Positions 17,265-25,795 of a stretch of 64,000 bases of DNA are shown here, one piece after another; the first letter of the stretch is position 1, and each line of letters opens with the position of its first letter. The notes beneath the pieces were generated by a model, which saw only the letters and a program-made list of their open reading frames with translations, was not told the DNA's origin and searched no databases. The position numbers and the translations under genes are program-made. The stretch is from Planktothrix serta PCC 8927 (GTDB lineage: Bacteria; Cyanobacteriota; Cyanobacteriia; Cyanobacteriales; Microcoleaceae): positions 176,634 through 240,633 of the forward strand of contig NZ_LR734878.1 of assembly GCF_900010725.2 (NCBI RefSeq), in the 5' to 3' direction.

Positions 17265-17738
17265 TCAACCCGCCGCAATCATTACACTACTGGATTTAAT
17301 CACCGCGAAGACTTCTTTGCCTTTTTTTAACCCCAGTTTGTCCGCCGATGTCCGAGTCACAATGGACACCAACTCTACCGACGGTGCGATCGCCAAGGTA
17401 ACTTCCACATTCACTGCTCCTTTAACAATTCGTTTCACTTTGGCTCTCAAAATATTGCGAGCACTGATTTGTACCGCCTGTAACCCGGCTGTATTGATTG
17501 ATTCGTTAGTGAAGTTCACCGAAGATATCGCTTCCTCCCCGTCCCCCTCCAAATCCTCGGAAAATTCTATCGAGTTGACATCAAGTTCGGCAGAGGAGGA
17601 CGATGGCCCCATCTGTCGAATCATTTCTCGCAAGATTTCGGTTTTAGTGCGCTGGGTCTGCTGACAAATCTGTTCCAGAATCCGCCTTTCCTCATCGGAG
17701 GATTGGAACGTAATCCAGCCTTGATCTTTTCTTGGCAT
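17265..17738 (-). CDS. Ribbon-helix-helix/Mop fusion, probable molybdate-responsive regulator
   Basis: 157 aa. Residues 1-45 (WITFQSSDEERRILEQICQQ then TQRTKTEILREMIRQM) look like a CopG/Arc-type ribbon-helix-helix DNA-binding unit. Residues 46-88 are an acidic linker. Residues 90-157 form one Mop (TOBE) domain: ISARNILRAKVKRIVKGAVN, TSADKLGLKKGKEVFAVIKSSSVMIA, a molybdate-binding fold. It is divergent from modA with 127 bp between, and a TTGGTAT repeat lies at its start. I infer a ModE-like sensor with a different DNA-binding head. Confidence 0.75.
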   Translation of the reverse strand: MPRKDQGWITFQSSDEERRILEQICQQTQRTKTEILREMIRQMGPSSSSAELDVNSIEFSEDLEGDGEEAISSVNFTNESINTAGLQAVQISARNILRAKVKRIVKGAVNVEVTLAIAPSVELVSIVTRTSADKLGLKKGKEVFAVIKSSSVMIAAG

Positions 17739-17744
17739 TTTACG

Positions 17745-17774
17745 ATACCAAATATGTTGGTATGAAGTTGGTAT
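17745..17774. promoter_or_regulatory. Candidate operator of the RHH-Mop regulator
   Basis: ATACCAA (17745-17751) and TTGGTAT (17757-17763) form a perfect 7-bp inverted repeat with a 5-bp centre. A second TTGGTAT follows at 17768-17774, exactly 11 bp (one helical turn) on. It begins 6 bp upstream of the regulator's start codon, in the divergent promoter region with modA. Short, helically phased half-sites fit ribbon-helix-helix dimers. Confidence 0.6.
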
Positions 17775-17865
17775 AATTACTGGTTGAATACTATTCTAGC
17801 GGTAAATCAATCATCTGCTTGCTAGAAGCTAACCCTACTAACCCGACTTTCTCAGAGCAAGTCTT

Positions 17866-18663
17866 ATGAAACGAAAACGCATTCTCGCCTTTCTAGCTGG
17901 ATTCTTAGCAACATTGCTACTGGCGATCAGCTTTAAAGCGGTCATACCTACCCCAGCCAATGCCCAATCTACCACCCTGCTAATTGGAGCCGCAGCCAGT
18001 TTGCAAGATGCCATCAAAGAAGTCGATCCCCTGTTTAAATCTGCCCATCCTGGGATTAAAGTTAACTACAACTTTGCAGCATCGGGGCCACTTCAACAAC
18101 AAATTGAGCAAGGCGCACCCATTGACCTATTTATTGCGGCTGCAACCAAACAAATGGATGCTTTACAGGCGAAAAATCTAATTCTGGCTGATACTCGCCG
18201 CAATATACTCACTAATAGCCTGGTTTTAGTAGTGCCGAGTAACTCCAGCCTGGGACTAACAAGCTTCAAGCAATTAACCAATTCCAACGTCAAAAAAATT
18301 TCAGTGGGAGAGCCGCGTAGCGTCCCGGCAGGACAATACGCTGAACAAGTGTTTAAGAATTTAGGCATTCTGGATCAACTCAAACCCAAATTTGTCTATG
18401 GAAACTCAGTTCGCAACGTTTTAGGAACTGTCGAGAGTGGTAACGCTGATGCTGGAGTTATCTATGCCACCGATGCCAAAGTTTCAAACAAAGTCAAACA
18501 AGTCGCAACGGCCCCCAATAATTTACACTCTCCAATTGTTTACCCCATAGCCGTGATTACAGCCAGTAAAAATCAGCCCTCTGCTCGTACCTACGCCCAA
18601 TTTCTCACGGGTCAGAAAGCGCAAGCTATCTTCAAAAAATACGGTTTTGGCATTGCTAAATAA
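17866..18663 (+). CDS. modA: Molybdate ABC transporter substrate-binding protein
   Basis: 265 aa. Signal peptide about residues 1-33 (basic MKRKR, hydrophobic core, cleavage after PANA). The mature part starts with TLLIGAAASLQDAIKEVDPL, the ModA oxyanion-site signature, followed by NYNFAASGPLQQQIEQGAPI and SVPAGQYAEQ. It binds molybdate (and likely tungstate) in the periplasm and delivers it to ModBC. modBC follows after 44 bp on the same strand. Confidence 0.93.
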   Translation: MKRKRILAFLAGFLATLLLAISFKAVIPTPANAQSTTLLIGAAASLQDAIKEVDPLFKSAHPGIKVNYNFAASGPLQQQIEQGAPIDLFIAAATKQMDALQAKNLILADTRRNILTNSLVLVVPSNSSLGLTSFKQLTNSNVKKISVGEPRSVPAGQYAEQVFKNLGILDQLKPKFVYGNSVRNVLGTVESGNADAGVIYATDAKVSNKVKQVATAPNNLHSPIVYPIAVITASKNQPSARTYAQFLTGQKAQAIFKKYGFGIAK

Positions 18664-18707
18664 CCATCAATCTGATTGTATTACCCTGCACTTCTAACTT
18701 GACTGCC

Positions 18708-20558
18708 ATGACTACCGATCTCTCCCCGTTATGGATTTCGCTGAAAACCGCAGGACTGGCAACCCTTTTCACATTCTTTACAGGAATTGCCGCCGCCCAC
18801 TGGATGTTGAATTATCGGGGACGATGGAAGTCCTTGATTGAGGGTATTTTTGTCTCACCGTTGATTCTGCCACCAACGGTTGTGGGCTTTTTGCTGCTGC
18901 TATTATTTGGCAAAAATGGCCCCTTGGGTCAATTAACGGCTTTATTTGATTTTACGGTGATTTTTACCTGGTATGCAGCCGTGATCGCGGCGACAGTCGT
19001 GGCTTTTCCCTTAATGTACAAAACTGCATTAGGAGCATTTGAGCAAGTCGATCGCAGTTTGTTACAAGTTGCTGAAACTCTGGGCGCATCGAAGGGGCGG
19101 ATTTTCTGGCAGGTATTGCTCCCCCTATCGGCCCCAGGGATTTTGGCCGGAACAATGTTGGCCTTTGCACGAGCTTTAGGCGAATTCGGTGCAACTCTAA
19201 TGTTAGCGGGGAATATTCCCGGTCGAACTCAAACGATCCCGATGGCAATTTACTTTGCAGTGGAAGCGGGAGCCATGAATGAGGCTTGGCTGTGGGTGAC
19301 TGTGATTATGACGATCTCATTATCGGGCATCATTGCGGTCAATCTTTGGCAGAAACAATATGAGCGCAAAATTCGAGGTAAGCAGTTTGGGGGGGTGGAA
19401 GCCAATGAACCTGTCCATGGCAGCGATAGAAATGACTATACCCAGATATTACCCCTCGCTAAACCTCACTTATCCCACCTTGGGCAAGGACTACTGGTTA
19501 ATATTGAAAAACAACTTGCCAACTTTACCCTGAGCACGGCTTTTACCTCTGAGCAAGAAACTTTAGGGATAATGGGCGGATCTGGGTCGGGCAAGAGTAT
19601 GACGCTGCGTTGTATTGCTGGAGTTGAAACGCCGACCCAAGGGCGAATTGTCCTGAATGGTCAAACTTTATTTGATTCCGAAAAGCAGATTAATATTCCC
19701 AGTCATCAGCGAAAAGTGAGTTTAGTGTTTCAAAACTATGCACTCTTTCCCCTGATGACTGTTTCCCAAAATATTGCCTTTGGCTTGCAGCATTTACCGA
19801 AGGAAACGCGATCGCAACGGGTAAAACAACAGTTGGGAAGGTTACAATTACAGGGATTGGGCGATCGCTATCCCCATCAACTTTCGGGCGGACAACAGCA
19901 GCGAGTTGCATTGGCAAGGGCCCTGGCAACGGAACCGGAAGTCCTATTATTAGATGAACCATTTTCGGCTCTGGATACCTATCTTCGCGCTCACGTCGAG
20001 TGTCAATTGATCGAAACCTTATCTACTTATTCGGGTGTCACCTTATTTGTCACCCACAACCTAGAGGAAGCTTATCGGGTATGTGAGAAATTAATGGTGA
20101 TGTCGGGGGGAAAAGCGATCGCCTTCGATTCTAAACATCGTATTTTTGAGCATCCGGGTACGATTCGTGTGGCTCAACTGACGGGCTGTAAAAACTTTTC
20201 TCGTGCTAGGGTGATCGGCGAGAATACCCTTGAAGCAAGGGATTGGGGCGTTACCTTGCAAGTCGTGGAAGCGATTCCCGATGACCTAGCAGATGTGGGA
20301 ATTCGTGCCCATCAAATCAGTATCATGCCTAATCCTAATCCTAGTCTAAATAATACGTTTCCCTGTTGGTTAGCTTCAACCAGTGAAACACCGCATCGGA
20401 TGACGGTTTTCCTCAAGTTGAATGCGGTATGTCAAAACTCACAGGATTATCATGTTCAGGCGGAAATTTTTAAAGAGAAATGGGAAGCCATCAAGAATCA
20501 TCCGTTTCCCTGGTATGTGCGGTTTGATCCCCTGCGTCTGATTTTAATGATTAACTAA
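18708..20558 (+). CDS. modBC: Fused molybdate permease-ATPase ModBC
   Basis: 616 aa from ATG 18708 (an in-frame TTG is at 18699). Residues 1-215 are ModB: about five TM helices with the EAA-loop region ETLGASKGRIFWQVLLPLSA and EFGATLMLAGNIPGRTQTIP. After a linker, residues 250-470 are the ATPase: Walker A GGSGSGKS, signature LSGGQQQR, Walker B VLLLDEP and switch His in FVTHN. The C-terminal 130 residues are a weak Mop/TOBE-like extension (CKNFSRARVIGENTLEARDW). ModBC fusion is known in filamentous cyanobacteria. It is convergent with mop. Confidence 0.93.
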   Translation: MTTDLSPLWISLKTAGLATLFTFFTGIAAAHWMLNYRGRWKSLIEGIFVSPLILPPTVVGFLLLLLFGKNGPLGQLTALFDFTVIFTWYAAVIAATVVAFPLMYKTALGAFEQVDRSLLQVAETLGASKGRIFWQVLLPLSAPGILAGTMLAFARALGEFGATLMLAGNIPGRTQTIPMAIYFAVEAGAMNEAWLWVTVIMTISLSGIIAVNLWQKQYERKIRGKQFGGVEANEPVHGSDRNDYTQILPLAKPHLSHLGQGLLVNIEKQLANFTLSTAFTSEQETLGIMGGSGSGKSMTLRCIAGVETPTQGRIVLNGQTLFDSEKQINIPSHQRKVSLVFQNYALFPLMTVSQNIAFGLQHLPKETRSQRVKQQLGRLQLQGLGDRYPHQLSGGQQQRVALARALATEPEVLLLDEPFSALDTYLRAHVECQLIETLSTYSGVTLFVTHNLEEAYRVCEKLMVMSGGKAIAFDSKHRIFEHPGTIRVAQLTGCKNFSRARVIGENTLEARDWGVTLQVVEAIPDDLADVGIRAHQISIMPNPNPSLNNTFPCWLASTSETPHRMTVFLKLNAVCQNSQDYHVQAEIFKEKWEAIKNHPFPWYVRFDPLRLILMIN

Positions 20559-20564
20559 ACCCAG

Positions 20565-20590
20565 GGTCAGGATGTACTCCTGACCGGGGG
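20565..20590. terminator. Hairpin between convergent modBC and mop
   Basis: GGTCAGGA (20565-20572) pairs perfectly with TCCTGACC (20578-20585) over a 5-nt loop. It is followed by GGGGGTTGTT rather than a clean T-run, so it may be a weak or bidirectional terminator. Confidence 0.5.
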
Positions 20591-20621
20591 TTGTTAAAAG
20601 CATTTATAGCGATCGGATTAT

Positions 20622-20831
20622 CTAATCGACGGCGATTATGACATCTGATGATTTAATTAATGCGTAAACTTCCTTACCTACTGCCAGTCCCAGGTTTTCA
20701 GCCGAGGTTTTGGTAATAACGGCTGTTATTACCAATTCAGGAGAAATTTCAACTGTAACTTCATCGTTGACAGCCCCTGTCACCACAGACTTAACGATTC
20801 CTTTTAAGGCATTGCGTGCACTAACTTTCAT
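20622..20831 (-). CDS. mop: Molbindin (single Mop domain protein)
   Basis: 69 aa, one Mop domain: MKVSARNALKGIVKSVVTGA and TKTSAENLGLAVGKEVYALI. Molbindins form hexamers that bind about eight molybdate ions and act as cytoplasmic Mo buffers. Its C-terminal sequence closely parallels the Mop part of the RHH fusion at 17265, so the two probably descend from one gene. It ends 63 bp from modBC, convergent. Confidence 0.9.
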   Translation of the reverse strand: MKVSARNALKGIVKSVVTGAVNDEVTVEISPELVITAVITKTSAENLGLAVGKEVYALIKSSDVIIAVD

Positions 20832-20896
20832 TCAAACCTCTTTGTAGTTTGTTAACTTCTATATTGTACTTGATAATGTTATTAAATTGCAAAAAA

Positions 20897-22147
20897 TTAT
20901 AAAATTAGTCCGGCAATACAAGCGGTCATAAAACAAGCAATAGAACCCGCTATCATGGCTCTAATTCCTAATCGCGCAACGTCCGGTTGTCGTTCAGGGG
21001 CCATTGCTGAAATTCCGCCAATTTGTATCGCTATAGAACCAATATTAGAAAACCCACATAAGGCATAGGTTGAGATAATAACGGCTCGTTCTGAAATCGT
21101 GGGGACGGTGTTATTAGCTATTTTACCCTGAGCAATATTTTGAGCATTTTCTACTAATATTTTTAAATCTAAATAGGCAATAAATTCATTTAAAATTGTT
21201 TTCTTACCTAATAATATTCCCACCTGTAAACAATCTGAAATCGGAACTCCCATTAACCACGCCACAGGAGCAAATAAATAAGCAAAGATTCCTTCTAAAG
21301 ATAAGGAAGGCAAACCCAAAAGACTGCCAAACCCTTGTAAAACTCCATTAATTAACGCTAATAATCCTAAAAAAGCAATTAACATCGCTGCCACATTTAA
21401 GGCTAATTTCATACCCTCACTGGCTCCCGTTGCTGCCGCATCAATTCCATTAGCAGAAGTGGGTTTTACCTCAATTTTGACTTTTCCTTGAGTTAAAGAT
21501 ATTTCGGTTTCAGGATAGAATATTTTAGAAATAGCTAAAGCAGCAGGAGCCGACATTACCGAAGCCGCTAAAATATGTTGGGCGGGAATTCCAAAGGAAA
21601 TATATGCCGCCATTACCCCTCCAGCAATCGTAGCAAATCCTCCGGTCATGACTGCATGAAGTTCTGAATTTGTTAAGGTCAAAATATAGGGTTTAATTAA
21701 TAACGGAGCCTCCGTTTGTCCGATAAAAATATTAGCCGAACAGGAGAGAGTTTCTGACCCCGATGTTTTCAAGGTTCGCATCATCACCCAAGCAACAGTT
21801 TCTACAACCTTTTGTAAAATTCCATAATGATAAAGAATTGAAATAAAAGAGGAGAAAAAGATAATTGTGGGCAGAACTTTGAAGGCGATAAAATGATCTT
21901 GAAAGTTTTCTCCAAAGACAAATTTAGCTCCTTGATCAGAAAAATTGAGAAACTGAGTTACACAATTACCTAGAAACTCAAATATCATAAAACCAGGGGT
22001 AGTTTTGAGGATGAGAACGGCAAAAATTAACTGTAAAGCAATTCCCCATAATACCGGACGCCAACGAATGGCTTTTCGATTCACTGAAAAGAGGTAGGAA
22101 ATTCCTACAAAAACAAATAATCCTAAAAGTGAAATCCCACGTTCCAT
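20897..22147 (-). CDS. nupC: Concentrative nucleoside transporter (CNT/NupC family)
   Basis: About 416 aa from the ATG at 22145-22147; a TTG nine codons earlier is the alternative. Around 8-10 TM helices. Family motifs: GQTEAPLLIKPYI (nucleoside site), MTGGFATIAGGVMAAYISFG, AISKIFYPETE, NVAAMLIAFLGLLALIN and ALCGFSNIGSIAIQIGG. It imports nucleosides with Na+ or H+. Together with guanine deaminase and urate genes later in the window this suggests purine scavenging, but they are 25 kb apart. Confidence 0.9.
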   Translation of the reverse strand: MERGISLLGLFVFVGISYLFSVNRKAIRWRPVLWGIALQLIFAVLILKTTPGFMIFEFLGNCVTQFLNFSDQGAKFVFGENFQDHFIAFKVLPTIIFFSSFISILYHYGILQKVVETVAWVMMRTLKTSGSETLSCSANIFIGQTEAPLLIKPYILTLTNSELHAVMTGGFATIAGGVMAAYISFGIPAQHILAASVMSAPAALAISKIFYPETEISLTQGKVKIEVKPTSANGIDAAATGASEGMKLALNVAAMLIAFLGLLALINGVLQGFGSLLGLPSLSLEGIFAYLFAPVAWLMGVPISDCLQVGILLGKKTILNEFIAYLDLKILVENAQNIAQGKIANNTVPTISERAVIISTYALCGFSNIGSIAIQIGGISAMAPERQPDVARLGIRAMIAGSIACFMTACIAGLIL

Positions 22148-22307
22148 AATTTGCTCAATCTTGTAGATTTTCAATGTACAATTAGAGTATTGTGCATTTT
22201 TCAGTCAGAATCCAAAATTAACCCTTGGCAAATTCCTGTTAACTGAAGCACCCGTAAGAGTTCAGTTGCTGTCCTCTTACCCCTAATTACGATTACTGTA
22301 ACTGTTT

Positions 22308-23672
22308 ATGTCTTTACCTATTGTTGCTATTATTGGTCGTCCTAATGTCGGGAAATCAACCCTGGTAAATCGTTTAGCGGGAAGTCCCGATGCGATTGTT
22401 CATGATCAACCCGGTATTACCCGCGATCGCACCTATCGACCTGCGTTTTGGCAAGATCGAGAATTTCAGGTGGTGGATACGGGGGGATTAGTGTTTGATG
22501 ATGATACGGAATTTTTGCCTATGATTCGAGAACAAGCGATGACGGCTTTAAACGAAGCCACCGCCGCGATTTTGGTGGTCGATGGTCAAATGGGGGTAAC
22601 GGGAGGGGATGAAGCGATCGCAACTTGGCTGCGCGCACAATCTGTACCCACTTTATTAGCCGTCAATAAATGCGAATCTCCGACAACGGGATTAATTCAA
22701 GCCGCACAATTTTGGGAACTGGGACTGGGAGAGCCCTATCCAATTTCTAGTATTCATGGATCAGGAACTGGGGAATTATTAGATGAGTTAATTCAATATT
22801 TACCCCCACTTGATCAAATTGAAGAACAAAAAGAAATCAAAGTAGCAATTATTGGTCGTCCTAATGTGGGGAAATCGAGTTTATTGAATGCGTTTTTAGG
22901 GGAAAATCGCGCTATTGTTAGTCCGATTTCCGGTACAACACGGGATGCGATTGATACCGTTATTGAACGCAATGATAAAACCTATCGGTTAATTGATACC
23001 GCCGGAATTCGACGCAAGAAAAATGTTGAATATGGGGCGGAATTTTTTGGAATTAATCGCGCCTTTAAAGCCATTAATCGCGCGGATGTGGTGTTATTAG
23101 TCATTGATGCCATTGATCAAGTTACGGATCAAGATCAAAAATTAGCTGATCGGATTATAGAAGAAGGTCGATCTTGTGTGATTGTTGTTAATAAATGGGA
23201 TGCGGTTGAGAAGGATACCTATACCATTTTAGACTATGAAAAAGAGGTTCGAGCCAAACTTTATTTTATGGATTGGGCGGAGTTGATTTTTATTAGCGCC
23301 AAAACAGGTCAACGGGTTGAAAAAATTCTCAATTTAGTCGATACGGCTGCTGAAGGTCACGAACGACGAGTGACAACGGCTGTTATTAATGAAGTGATTG
23401 AAGAAGCAATAAGTTGGCATTCTCCCCCTGTTACTCGTCAAGGAAAACAAGGGAAAATCTATTATGGAACCCAGGTTAGTAGCAAACCCCCAACTTTGGT
23501 TTTATTCGTTAATGATCCTAAACGATTTAATGATAATTACCGTCGTTATATTGATAGCCAATTCCGCAAACAATTAGGCTTTAAAGGGACACCAATTAAA
23601 TTAATTTGGCGTGGAAAATCTGCCAGAGAAGTTGAACGAAATCCCGCTAACCGAGCCACCCGCGTTAAATAA
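22308..23672 (+). CDS. der: GTPase Der (EngA), 50S ribosome assembly
   Basis: 454 aa, usual length. Two tandem GTPase domains, each with G1 ([12 protein letters not shown] and [12 protein letters not shown]), G3 (DTGGL and DTAGI) and G4 (NKCE and NKWD). The C-terminal KH-like domain has [14 protein letters not shown] and LIWRGKSAR. It is essential in most bacteria for 50S maturation. No partner gene is adjacent; the repeat array starts right after its stop. Confidence 0.97.
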   Translation: MSLPIVAIIGRPNVGKSTLVNRLAGSPDAIVHDQPGITRDRTYRPAFWQDREFQVVDTGGLVFDDDTEFLPMIREQAMTALNEATAAILVVDGQMGVTGGDEAIATWLRAQSVPTLLAVNKCESPTTGLIQAAQFWELGLGEPYPISSIHGSGTGELLDELIQYLPPLDQIEEQKEIKVAIIGRPNVGKSSLLNAFLGENRAIVSPISGTTRDAIDTVIERNDKTYRLIDTAGIRRKKNVEYGAEFFGINRAFKAINRADVVLLVIDAIDQVTDQDQKLADRIIEEGRSCVIVVNKWDAVEKDTYTILDYEKEVRAKLYFMDWAELIFISAKTGQRVEKILNLVDTAAEGHERRVTTAVINEVIEEAISWHSPPVTRQGKQGKIYYGTQVSSKPPTLVLFVNDPKRFNDNYRRYIDSQFRKQLGFKGTPIKLIWRGKSAREVERNPANRATRVK

Positions 23673-23680
23673 TATAAAGC

Positions 23681-24490
23681 CTGAGAAGAAAGGGCGGGTT
23701 TAGGGAGATAATTACTGATCATTAAAGATTGTCTCGGAACCCGCCCATAAGGTTTAATTGTGGATTATTGCTCAAATGCGACCGCATTTTTTCCACAATA
23801 AAATGTAGGGGCGGGTTCTGTAATTATCTTCAATTCTAACCAATAATCTAACTAAACCCGCCCCTCTTAAATGCGATCGCCTGAGAATAGAGGGCGGGTT
23901 TAGGGAGATAATTACTGATCATTAAAGATTGTCTCGGAACCCGCCCCTACGGTTTAATTGTGGATTATTGCTCAAATGCGAGGGGATTTTTTCAACAACA
24001 AAATGTAGGGGCGGGTTCTGTAATTATCTTCAATTCTAGCCAATAATCTGACTAAACCCGTCCCTCTCTCAGATGATGCGATCGCCTAAGAATAGAGGGC
24101 GGGTTTAGGGAGATAATTACTGATCATTAAAGATTGTCTCGGAACCCGCCCCTACGGTTTAATTGTGGATTATTGCTCAAATGCGATCGCATTTTTTTAA
24201 CAACAAAATGTAGGGGCGGGTTCTGTAATTATCTTCAATTCTAGCCAATAATCTGACTAAACCCGCCCCTCTTAAATGCGATCGCCTGAGAAGAAAGGGC
24301 GGGTTTAGGGAGATAATTACTGATCATTAAAGATTGTCTCGGAACCCGCCCCTACGGTTTAATTGTTGATTATTGCTCAAATGCGAGGGGATTTTTTTCA
24401 ACAACAAAATGTAGGGGCGGGTTCTGTAATTATCTTCAATTCTAGCCAATAATCTGACTAAACCCGCCCCTCTCAGATGATGCGATCGCC
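23681..24490. repeat. Four tandem copies of a 200-205-bp palindrome-rich repeat
   Basis: Units start at GGGCGGGTTTAGGG (23692, 23892, 24097, 24297), so the period is 200, 205 and 200 bp. Each unit opens with GGGCGGGTTTAG and closes with CTAAACCCGCCC, and inside it GGAACCCGCCCCTACGG faces TGTAGGGGCGGGTTCTG, so two nested hairpins can form. Junctions contain HIP1 sites (GCGATCGC). Copies are nearly identical with small indels, showing recent amplification. No ORF is credible in it. Confidence 0.9.
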
Positions 24491-24642
24491 TTTTTACTAT
24501 GATGTTGATTCTGTTGTCGGGAGCCTCGCTATCCCTCTGGGTATGGATTCTAGGGTTATGAGGAAGGAGCAAAATGTTGTTTCAGCTAACGGTTTTTCTG
24601 AGGTCGCTTCTATTCTTAGAGGTGGAATTAATGGAAATAAAC

Positions 24643-24703
24643 TTGACATTTATATAAATATGTATTTATATAATTATATAACTACATATTTTAATCAAAG
24701 GAG
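24643..24703 (+). promoter_or_regulatory. glbN promoter and ribosome-binding site
   Basis: TTGACA at 24643-24648 and TTATAT at 24666-24671 are 17 bp apart inside a very AT-rich stretch; TATAAT at 24669-24674 is an alternative -10. A strong Shine-Dalgarno AAAGGAG (24697-24703) lies 9 bp before ATG 24713. Confidence 0.6.
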
Positions 24704-24712
24704 AATTAATCA

Positions 24713-25087
24713 ATGGCTACACTCTATGAAAAATTAGGTGGGAAAGAGGCTGTAGATATAGCGGTAGACAAATTTTATGATCGGGTGATCAATGATGAGC
24801 GAATCAAACATTTTTTCGCTAATACCGATATGAAAGCACAAAAACAACATCAAAAAGACTTTATGACTTATGCTTTTGGTGGGGTAGAGCGTTTTACAGG
24901 TCGTGATATGAGAGAATCTCATACAAAATTAGTCACAGAAATGGGTTTAACAGATATTCATTTTGATGCGATCGCCGAAAACTTAATTGAAACCTTAAAA
25001 GAGTTAGGTATAGCACAAAACTTAATTGATGAAGTAGCCTCTATTGTTGGCTCTGTAGCTCATCGTAATGACGTTTTGAACCGTTAA
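24713..25087 (+). CDS. glbN: Group I truncated hemoglobin (cyanoglobin)
   Basis: 124 aa, typical of TrHbN/GlbN. MATLYEKLGGKEAVDIAVDK and FYDRVINDERIKHFF form the A-C helices with the B10 Tyr. The distal helix E is QHQKDFMTYAFGG, and the proximal haem-ligating His is in MRESHTKLV. The C-terminal helices end VASIVGSVAHRNDVL. Cyanobacterial GlbN is linked to NO or reactive-nitrogen protection and to microaerobic nitrogen metabolism. It has its own strong promoter and a downstream hairpin terminator. Confidence 0.95.
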   Translation: MATLYEKLGGKEAVDIAVDKFYDRVINDERIKHFFANTDMKAQKQHQKDFMTYAFGGVERFTGRDMRESHTKLVTEMGLTDIHFDAIAENLIETLKELGIAQNLIDEVASIVGSVAHRNDVLNR

Positions 25088-25150
25088 AATTAAGTTAAAT
25101 CGAGATAAAAATGAGACTACTGATCTAAACAAGCTTCTGGACTTTTCACA

Positions 25151-25180
25151 AACCCGGTTTCTCAAAGAAGCCGGGTTTTT
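25151..25180 (+). terminator. Rho-independent terminator after glbN
   Basis: AACCCGG (25151-25157) pairs with CCGGGTT (25171-25177), followed by a run of T. It is 63 bp after the glbN stop. The same AACCCGG...CCGGGTT hairpin type is widespread in cyanobacterial genomes, so it may also be a dispersed repeat. Confidence 0.75.
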
Positions 25181-25181
25181 A

Positions 25182-25795
25182 GGTGGGTCTGAACACACCA
25201 AGCCATGATCAAAAACAGGATAGGAAAAATAATTCCATCCTGTTGAATCATTGATATAAAAATCAGTTAACTCGCTCAAAAATCCACATATTCCGACAAA
25301 ATGTTATCGTAAATTATTCGCCACAGCATCCAATTTTTTGATCAACTTTTCTCGTTAATAAGGCAAATTAAACAATTGAATTATAGTTGAATTGTTCTTG
25401 ATTGATTTTAGAAAATTTTCCATTTTTCTGTCCCCTAAATTTCTCAGTATTAGCCCCAAAATGACTATTAATAATACAAGAGCGATCGGATGCCTTATTT
25501 CCTGGGATTTCCGGTAATCCTTGACTTTTTGGAGTTTTAATATTAGAATTGTTAATATGAAATCTGTAAATGTTTTCTACATATTCCCCCTGTAGAGACG
25601 TTGCATGCAACGTCTCTACAGGGGGTTTAGGGAGAATCATCTGTAGCATTTATAATTAGATTTCATATAACATCTTTATTTTTGTAAAAAATTAGCGATC
25701 ACTCTTAATTTTATTAAGTTGCGATCGCCATGACTTTACTCTTTTTCACCGGACTTTGAAACAGCCCTACCCTGCTCTCTCTGCTTCTCTCTTCT
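25182..25795. other. Gene-free 610-bp spacer
   Basis: No ORF here resembles a protein gene. It contains the 40-bp palindrome at 25586, a HIP1 octamer near 25720 and T/C-rich DNA (CTCTCTCTGCTTCTCTCTTC) just before the next gene. Confidence 0.6.
25586..25625. repeat. 40-bp perfect palindrome
   Basis: CCCCCTGTAGAGACGTTGCA is followed directly by its reverse complement, with no loop bases. As RNA it would be an uninterrupted 20-bp hairpin. The core GTAGAGACGTTGCATGCAAC is a form seen in many cyanobacterial intergenic regions, so it is probably a mobile palindrome. Confidence 0.9.

Noticed and set aside
23780-23800. Extra DnaA box TTTTCCACA in the first 200-bp repeat
   Set aside because: Only one copy, and the other three repeat units have CAACA at this place; chance is the simplest reading.
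25368-25649. 93-aa minus-strand ORF
   Set aside because: It runs through the 40-bp palindrome and has no recognisable domain or ribosome-binding site; it looks like a chance frame.
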